The translations under genes were made by a program, and so were the position numbers. 11,191 nucleotides of DNA from an uncultured Coprococcus sp. Lineage in GTDB: Bacteria; Bacillota; Clostridia; Lachnospirales; Lachnospiraceae. The notes under the pieces are model-generated. The model had not been told where the DNA came from, searched no databases, and worked only from the letters and a program-made list of their open reading frames with translations. This document shows, piece after piece, positions 6,622-11,191 of the stretch; within the stretch, counting starts at the first letter, position 1, and every line of letters starts with the position of its first letter. The DNA is taken from NCBI GenBank assembly GCA_900557435.1, contig USSH01000051.1:1-11191 (forward strand). The letters run 5' to 3'.

Positions 6622-7239
6622 ATGACTAACATAAAAATAATTCTTGCCTCCGGATCGCCGAGAAGGAAGGAGCTTCTGACTCAGGCAGGATATGACTTTG
6701 ATGTATGTCCGAGCCTATCTGAGGAAGATCTTGAGGTGATGGCTCCATCAGAATATGTGATGCTCCTTGCCAAGATGAAGGCCGATGAAGTGTGCAACAG
6801 GATCATCGCCGAGGATGTGGGAAGGCGCGCAAAAAAACTTCCAGAAAAGTTCGTAATTCTCGGAGCCGACACGGTTGTTTCACTGAACGGCAGGATTCTC
6901 GGAAAACCGTATGATTATGACGATGCATACAATACCTTGAACAGTCTGTCAGACCAGACACATCAGGTATACACCGGTGTATGCCTGATATATGTGGAGG
7001 GAAGGGCAAAGACTTCGAGTTCTTTCTTCGAAAAGACGGACGTGACCTTCTATCCGGTATCCCACGAGGAGATCATCCAGTACCTTGCGACAAATGAGCC
7101 ATTTGACAAAGCTGGAAGTTACGGCATCCAAGGCAAGGGCGGATTGTTCGTAAAGGAAATAAACGGCGACTACAACAATGTTGTGGGACTGCCGCTGGCA
7201 CGAGTGTACCACGAGATCGAAGAGCTGGTTAATGCTTGA
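6622..7239 (+). CDS. maf: Maf family nucleoside triphosphate pyrophosphatase
   Basis: Maf/YhdE-type house-cleaning enzyme that hydrolyses nucleoside triphosphates (dTTP, UTP or modified nucleotides) to monophosphate and pyrophosphate; Maf was first described in B. subtilis as a septum-formation inhibitor. Motifs over 205 residues: LASGSPRR (8-15), GADTVV (81-86) with the catalytic Asp83, KAGSYGIQG (163-171) and GDYNNVVGLPL (182-192). The length is usual for the family. A short insert at about 60-75 (EDVGRRAKKLPEK) is basic. The ATG at 6622 has only a distant AGGAAAG about 16 bases upstream, so translation may be weak. No in-frame ATG with a better site is evident, and the family motif begins at residue 8, which supports the start. 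Transcription could come from the aminotransferase promoter or from the 110-base spacer. It ends at a strong terminator. Confidence 0.96.
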   Translation: MTNIKIILASGSPRRKELLTQAGYDFDVCPSLSEEDLEVMAPSEYVMLLAKMKADEVCNRIIAEDVGRRAKKLPEKFVILGADTVVSLNGRILGKPYDYDDAYNTLNSLSDQTHQVYTGVCLIYVEGRAKTSSSFFEKTDVTFYPVSHEEIIQYLATNEPFDKAGSYGIQGKGGLFVKEINGDYNNVVGLPLARVYHEIEELVNA

Positions 7240-7246
7240 TGTGAAT

Positions 7247-7293
7247 AAAAATCCCTGACTACGCCACATTTTGTAGCGGGGTCAGGGATTTTT
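7247..7293. terminator. Bidirectional intrinsic terminator between converging genes
   Basis: AAAAATCCCTGAC (7247-7259) pairs perfectly over 13 bp with GTCAGGGATTTTT (7281-7293). A 21-base loop contains a further TAC/GTA pairing. T tracts follow on both strands: T at 7289-7294 on plus, and complement 7247-7251 on minus. It lies 7 bases after the maf stop and about 12 bases before the end of the left-going ABC operon, so it can terminate both. Confidence 0.93.
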
Positions 7294-7305
7294 TAACTTT
7301 GGTCT

Positions 7306-8136
7306 CTATATAACATCCTTATTATCAATATACATATATCCTGCTATCAAACTCACCGTAAACAATGCAATCGAAATTACTATACCTCCAACTGGATACA
7401 CTCCTTTATCCGTAACATAAGAACTTCTCACCCACATAGTATAATTTCCCAGAAAATACCATCTGGTATAGTATGCAGACACCACATAAATAGCACATAC
7501 AACCGCAAAACTCATCACAGGGTTTATTATCATACTGAATAAAATCTGTACCATAGTTATAGCCAATGTAATCATAAAAGGAAGGATAAGTGCTGTCAAA
7601 ATTAAATCTTGCCCAGACAACGAACATGCATTTATACCGAATGTAGTTTCTATAAAATTTCTAGTGGTCTTGCATGTTAATTCCGTGCCAAACGCAACTG
7701 CAGATACTATAATAAAAACAAATGCAACCAGATAATACATCATCGTTTGACAAATACACCAGCAACATTTTGCTGACCACCATGATTTGCGATCTTTTAC
7801 CGCAAGAAATATTGATCTGCCATTCAACGCCAAATCATCGTAAGTATAATACGCAGCCATATATGCCACTCCCATTTGAAAAACAAACCAATAAATCGGT
7901 ATTATAAAATAATTCCTGGGAGAAAAAACATATACCTCCATTCCCTGAACACTATATAAGATATAATCCATAACAGTTCCTGTAGTATGCTCATTTTCTA
8001 AATAGCCAGAATTTGCAACCAGTTCATGGCACCTCCATACCTGACTTAACGAAAAAACTACAGGCAGCAGCAAAACATACCATCTCTTTATTATTCCATA
8101 CTTTATATCCCTGCCAATTAACTTTATTGTTCTCAT
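7306..8136 (-). CDS. ABC-2 type transporter permease (distal permease)
   Basis: A 276-residue integral membrane protein with about six predicted transmembrane helices (roughly 19-35, 76-97, 132-150, 178-201, 206-223, 249-269). A large extracellular or loop segment lies between helices 1 and 2. This is the ABC-2 topology seen in LanE/LanG and BcrB permeases. Its ATG overlaps the stop of the ATPase gene by four bases (ATGA), so the two are translationally coupled and surely partners. Sequence similarity to the other permease of the operon (8813-9604) is not obvious, so the complex would be ABC with two different membrane subunits. A Cys-rich patch (SAKCCWCIC, about 121-129) lies just before helix 3. 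Last gene of the operon, ending at the terminator. The substrate is unknown. Confidence 0.85.
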   Translation of the reverse strand: MRTIKLIGRDIKYGIIKRWYVLLLPVVFSLSQVWRCHELVANSGYLENEHTTGTVMDYILYSVQGMEVYVFSPRNYFIIPIYWFVFQMGVAYMAAYYTYDDLALNGRSIFLAVKDRKSWWSAKCCWCICQTMMYYLVAFVFIIVSAVAFGTELTCKTTRNFIETTFGINACSLSGQDLILTALILPFMITLAITMVQILFSMIINPVMSFAVVCAIYVVSAYYTRWYFLGNYTMWVRSSYVTDKGVYPVGGIVISIALFTVSLIAGYMYIDNKDVI

Positions 8137-8813
8137 TTATTGTCTCCATGCAATTGTCGAACTGTAGTTATTTGTCCATCCTTAATATCGAATATTGTAT
8201 CACACAAATATTCCAATTCCTCTCTATCATGACAAGCTATTATAATCAAACTGCCTTTATCCCTAAGCTTTATAAGTTCTGTTCTGATCATCGATGCCGA
8301 TTCCTCATCAAGAGCATTTATAGGTTCATCAAGAACAATTATCTCAGGCTCTCCCATAACCGCATTTGCTATACCCAATTTTTGTTTCATTCCAAGTGAA
8401 TATTTACGATATGTCCGCTTATCATCAGGATCCAAGCCTGTACGTCTTATTGCAATTCTTACATCTTCTGATGATATCCCACCAGTAAGTTTTGCCAGCA
8501 TCATAAGATTCCTGTATCCTGTATATTCCGGCAGGAAAACAGGATTCTCTATCAACGCACCTATACTTTCTGGAAACTTTATATCAGTATGGAGAATTTC
8601 ACCATTGATCCGAATTGTACCACTATCTGGTATCACCAATCCGCATATTGCTCTCATAAGCATAGTTTTACCACTTCCATTTTTGCCTTGGAAACCATAA
8701 ATCATACCGGATTCCATGACCATACTTACATTATCAATAACGCAATTTCCCTCTATTGTTTTGCAGAGATTATCTATCTTAACAATACAATTCGTCTTTC
8801 TTTCTACTGTCAT
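8133..8813 (-). CDS. ABC transporter ATP-binding protein, BcrA/LanF-like with E-loop
   Basis: A 226-residue nucleotide-binding subunit. Walker A GKNGSGKT (43-50), signature YSLGMKQ (138-144), Walker B EIIVLDEP (157-164), D-loop NALDE (166-170) and switch His195 (IIACHD) are all intact. The Q-loop Gln is replaced by Glu89 in IGALIENPVFLPEYTG, the E-loop arrangement described for lantibiotic immunity (LanF) and bacitracin-export (BcrA) ATPases. I chose the ATG at 8813, which overlaps the stop of the upstream permease by one base (TGATG) and has GAGAGA about 9 bases upstream. A longer frame from a TTG at 8846 would overlap the permease by 34 bases and is less likely. Its own stop overlaps the next permease by four bases. 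It would power export or removal of a compound from the membrane. Confidence 0.93.
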   Translation of the reverse strand: MTVERKTNCIVKIDNLCKTIEGNCVIDNVSMVMESGMIYGFQGKNGSGKTMLMRAICGLVIPDSGTIRINGEILHTDIKFPESIGALIENPVFLPEYTGYRNLMMLAKLTGGISSEDVRIAIRRTGLDPDDKRTYRKYSLGMKQKLGIANAVMGEPEIIVLDEPINALDEESASMIRTELIKLRDKGSLIIIACHDREELEYLCDTIFDIKDGQITTVRQLHGDNK

Positions 8814-9604
8814 CACAAAATATCTCTCTTTCTCGAACACACCCAAGTGGCACTAATACATATTGCCAATAGGATTACATATATGCTCACAATCTGATAG
8901 GGGTAAGTCACCTCATTCTGCACCGGATTTATCATCTGCATAACTGACCAATTCCCATCCATTTTTCCCTCTAGTACAACACCGGTCAATATATATATTA
9001 CAAACGGAAACATTATCGCCGCAAATCTACTCCTGACACATCTAAATATGGCTACCGACATAAGCCCCATAAGTCCGGCAAACAATCCATCAATACATAT
9101 AAATGCAAGTGCATATAATACCGGATGGGAATTAAATGCAGCCGAAAACAAATAGGTGTCTATGATACCTGCTGTAATAAAAGATAACTTGTCCGGAATA
9201 CCATTTGGATACTTTCCTGCAACTATATATAAATTTAATAACAAAGGAATTATAGTAGCTGCAAATGCAGAAATGAACACCGCAATCATTTTAGCTAACA
9301 TGTAATTACCTCTTGATGTCCTTACGCATATAGCCTTATCATACCCCATACTCACATCAGAATAATATGTCCCTGCATAAGGAATACAGGCAATAAGTGG
9401 GAATAATGTATAAAACAAGCTGTTATACACAAACTGAAAATCCGTCCCTACCCATGCCTGTATCAATATTCTATGACTATCAGCTTTATATGTTTTATCG
9501 AAGAAAATAAAGTCCGTCATAACAATGGCAGTTCCAATAAACATACTTATATACATCCATTTATTATGAAACGTCCTCATCAGTTCAAATCTAAGTGTCC
9601 TCAT
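8813..9604 (-). CDS. ABC-2 type transporter permease (proximal permease)
   Basis: A 263-residue integral membrane protein with about six predicted helices (roughly 16-34, 62-80, 101-128, 160-187, 193-212, 236-257) and short termini, the size and layout of LanE/LanG-type permeases. The N-terminus (MRTLRFELMRTFHNKWMYIS) is the amphipathic lead-in common in ABC-2 permeases. The ATG at 9604 is preceded by AAGGAGAAT, an excellent ribosome binding site. A TTG nine codons earlier (9631) would overlap the upstream gene and lacks such a site, so I rejected it. It begins 10 bases after the upstream anchored protein gene and overlaps the ATPase start by one base. Confidence 0.87.
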   Translation of the reverse strand: MRTLRFELMRTFHNKWMYISMFIGTAIVMTDFIFFDKTYKADSHRILIQAWVGTDFQFVYNSLFYTLFPLIACIPYAGTYYSDVSMGYDKAICVRTSRGNYMLAKMIAVFISAFAATIIPLLLNLYIVAGKYPNGIPDKLSFITAGIIDTYLFSAAFNSHPVLYALAFICIDGLFAGLMGLMSVAIFRCVRSRFAAIMFPFVIYILTGVVLEGKMDGNWSVMQMINPVQNEVTYPYQIVSIYVILLAICISATWVCSRKRDIL

Positions 9605-9614
9605 GTATTCTCCT

Positions 9615-10166
9615 TCAATTTGATAAATCAAGTTCTATCATTATCTTCTCAGGCTGTCTGGCAAATACATAATAATACCTGTTTTCAGTCAAATGCTCCC
9701 AGCTCTGTTCCCTAAAAGATGACCTGGTCATAACTGTTGCAAATCCAATCCTCTGTGTTGCACCAACCTTCAACGTATCCGAATAAAATGTATTTATTAC
9801 AGAAGTCACTGAGGGATCAACCGAACTTGCCCATGTAAGGGATTCAAAACCGCATTGCAGACTATCCATAACAGTGTCCCACGCTAGATCATTTTCAGAG
9901 GTATTCCTAACATCAAAACAAGCGCTTATTATTCTTATATCATCTGGAGAATCCACATCTCCAAATTCCACCTTATACTCGCTTTCAAATTCATCACATG
10001 TATATATACACGAATGATTAAACGAAACTTCAAGATTTTCAATATTGATCATAGAATCATTCTTGTATCTGGTCTCTGGAGCAGTGTAATTTCGATTCAC
10101 ACTATATATACGACTTGTCCAAAATGTAATCAGGCATGCGCATATAAAAACTAGTATCCTTTTCAA
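9615..10166 (-). CDS. Membrane-anchored extracellular protein, ABC operon accessory
   Basis: A 183-residue protein of unknown function. Residues 1-22 (MKRILVFICACLITFWTSRI and two more) form one hydrophobic segment after a short basic start, fitting a signal anchor; there is no clear lipobox. The rest would be outside the cell, beta-rich and acidic, with cysteines at 53, 57, 83 and 105. A segment at 39-47 (MINIENLEV) matches VINMEGLKV of the neighbouring 252-residue protein, and the later order of features is similar, so the two may be diverged paralogues. The start is TTG, overlapping the upstream TGA (TTGA) and preceded by GGAGG at 6 bases. Immediately upstream of the permease gene. By position it may assist the transporter, as LanI proteins assist LanFEG, but this is inference. 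Confidence 0.8.
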   Translation of the reverse strand: MKRILVFICACLITFWTSRIYSVNRNYTAPETRYKNDSMINIENLEVSFNHSCIYTCDEFESEYKVEFGDVDSPDDIRIISACFDVRNTSENDLAWDTVMDSLQCGFESLTWASSVDPSVTSVINTFYSDTLKVGATQRIGFATVMTRSSFREQSWEHLTENRYYYVFARQPEKIMIELDLSN

Positions 10167-10921
10167 CGCGCACCTCCATCATAGTTATCCATCGATATAG
10201 AATCGGCCTTAACCAAGTCCGGAACAATATCGGGATTATATGTTTCATCTGTAATCGGTGGGATCCCCAAATAGTATGTTTCTCCTTCTCCCCACATATC
10301 GCTCACTTCAATACCTAGTGTACATTCCTGTTCCTCTCCTGCATCAAGATTGCAATCAAAAAAATTTTGCCCTCTATTTTCTTCTGCAGTATACCGAGAC
10401 CGATCATAGTAGCAGCAACTGTCCGAATACCATATTTTATCCCTGTCTTTAGACAAATATACTACATACAACATAAGAGGTACTTCTATCTTTGAATCAC
10501 TCCCATTGGATATACGGCATTTTATAAAATAATATCTTGTTTCTGACTGTCGATCAGCTTCTCCAATTGTTGAATCCGGCTTAGGGAATTCTCCAGAACA
10601 AAAGTATTCTTTCGGATATGTTGTCTGTGTTTCAATATCGTTATCCCCCACTATATCGCATGACAACATTTCCACTTTAAGACCTTCCATATTTATAACA
10701 TTATCCCCAGACAGCTCACGCCAGTCTGAGGATTCTGCATTTTCTTTTAGGTTATTAATTGTCTGTTGATCAACATTCTCTACTACATCTGCCTGCTTTA
10801 TGTCTCGTTCGTATGGTTTTTGTTTATTTCTTTCCATTCTATCTACAAGCACTCCTGCAAAGATCACTATCAATACAAGTAAAATAAACACTGCTCTACG
10901 CGCCCAATATTTCTTCCGCAT
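10163..10921 (-). CDS. Membrane-anchored extracellular protein, ABC operon accessory
   Basis: A 252-residue protein of unknown function. A basic N-terminus (MRKKYWARR) is followed by one transmembrane segment (about 10-26), a charged polar stalk (27-65) and an extracellular domain (about 70-235). The domain carries VINMEGLKV (75-83), a hydrophobic strand region YYFIKCRISN followed by VPLMLYVVYL, and the closing segment LDAGEEQECTLGIEVS; this order of strands recalls Ig-like DUF4352-type domains, but I am not certain. Cysteines are at 88, 108, 135, 169, 170, 190 and 200. The ATG at 10921 has GGAGG 8 bases upstream and lies two bases after the end of the acyltransferase gene. The last codons overlap the next gene by four bases. 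Probably made and assembled together with the transporter. Confidence 0.8.
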   Translation of the reverse strand: MRKKYWARRAVFILLVLIVIFAGVLVDRMERNKQKPYERDIKQADVVENVDQQTINNLKENAESSDWRELSGDNVINMEGLKVEMLSCDIVGDNDIETQTTYPKEYFCSGEFPKPDSTIGEADRQSETRYYFIKCRISNGSDSKIEVPLMLYVVYLSKDRDKIWYSDSCCYYDRSRYTAEENRGQNFFDCNLDAGEEQECTLGIEVSDMWGEGETYYLGIPPITDETYNPDIVPDLVKADSISMDNYDGGAR

Positions 10922-10923
10922 AT

Positions 10924-11191
10924 CTAGACCTCCGCCTTTTGAATGCCCTTAGATGATCTCATCAGTTTTATAATTACTTTCTTTATTCCACAATAGATCC
11001 ATGATACGATGAGCGATGTTATAAACACCGTAAGGGGCTTAGAAATCTCATAAAAACAACTAACCAAATTAGTCACTGGCCCTTTCCCACCAAACGATAT
11101 CAATGTAATCCACATTCTTGCAGCAACTCCCTGAAATACATATATGTACAGAGAGTATCTGCATCCTATAACAGCGAAAATATTCTCTCTT
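10924..11191 (-). CDS. C-terminal fragment of a probable acyltransferase-3 family membrane protein
   Basis: The frame is open from the right edge to the TAG at 10924-10926, giving the last 88 residues or so of a larger protein. It begins with ENIFAVIGCRYSLYIYVFQG. The IGxxSLYIYxFQ pattern and the following hydrophobic helix resemble the last helices of acyltransferase-3 (OatA/WecH-type) integral membrane proteins, which move acyl groups onto sugars or envelope polymers. A second hydrophobic segment (PLTVFITSLIVSWIY) is followed by a basic tail (IKKVIIKLMRSSKG), which fits a last helix and a cytoplasmic end. The assignment rests on a short motif and remains tentative. It is the first gene seen of the left-going operon, only two bases from the next start codon; the operon promoter is outside the window. 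Confidence 0.6.
   Translation of the reverse strand, partial: RENIFAVIGCRYSLYIYVFQGVAARMWITLISFGGKGPVTNLVSCFYEISKPLTVFITSLIVSWIYCGIKKVIIKLMRSSKGIQKAEV

Noticed and set aside
8814..8846. Longer ABC ATPase starting at TTG 8846
   Set aside because: It overlaps the upstream permease by 34 bases and uses a rare start; the ATG at 8813 is coupled to the upstream stop and has a GAGAGA site.
9605..9631. Longer permease starting at TTG 9631
   Set aside because: It overlaps the upstream gene; the ATG at 9604 has an excellent AAGGAGAAT site.

Overview
The window looks like a chromosomal segment of a Firmicute of class Clostridia, most likely a Lachnospiraceae member (Coprococcus/Roseburia/Butyrivibrio-like). 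The pointers are AGGAGG-type ribosome binding sites, a Bacillus/Clostridium-type large SRP RNA with an Alu domain directly downstream of tadA, and a DUF6128-like protein of a kind I associate with Lachnospiraceae. No tRNA, rRNA, CRISPR array, insertion sequence or integrase is visible.

Left part (1-4971, all minus strand): the N-terminus of an unidentified membrane-anchored protein runs off the left edge. Reading upstream along the minus strand come an HD-domain phosphohydrolase, the SRP RNA gene, tadA (tRNA wobble inosine), a large lineage-specific protein with a tandem Cys-Tyr-Glu repeat, ksgA/rsmA (16S rRNA dimethylation) and tatD (metal-dependent nuclease). tatD has a clear sigma-A promoter and very probably opens a tatD-ksgA operon. 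A second clear promoter, for the SRP RNA, overlaps the end of tadA. This part is housekeeping RNA maturation and protein targeting.

Middle part (about 4972-7300): a divergent, AT-rich intergenic region carries a strong terminator-like hairpin on the plus strand. It precedes a class I/II PLP aminotransferase gene and maf (nucleotide pyrophosphatase). The maf gene ends at a 13-bp perfect hairpin that serves as a terminator for both converging transcripts.

Right part (7306-11191, minus strand): a tightly packed, more AT-rich operon. In transcription order it holds the C-terminus of a probable acyltransferase-3 membrane protein (cut by the right edge), two membrane-anchored extracellular proteins that look related to each other, an ABC-2 permease, an ABC ATPase with Glu in the Q-loop position, and a second, different ABC-2 permease. 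Genes overlap by 1 to 4 bases or are separated by about 10 bases or less. One ATPase with an 'E-loop' plus two dissimilar six-helix permeases is the layout of LanFEG/BcrAB-type peptide-antibiotic immunity or export systems. The two extracellular proteins and the acyltransferase would be uncharacterised accessories. This is the most interesting region of the window.
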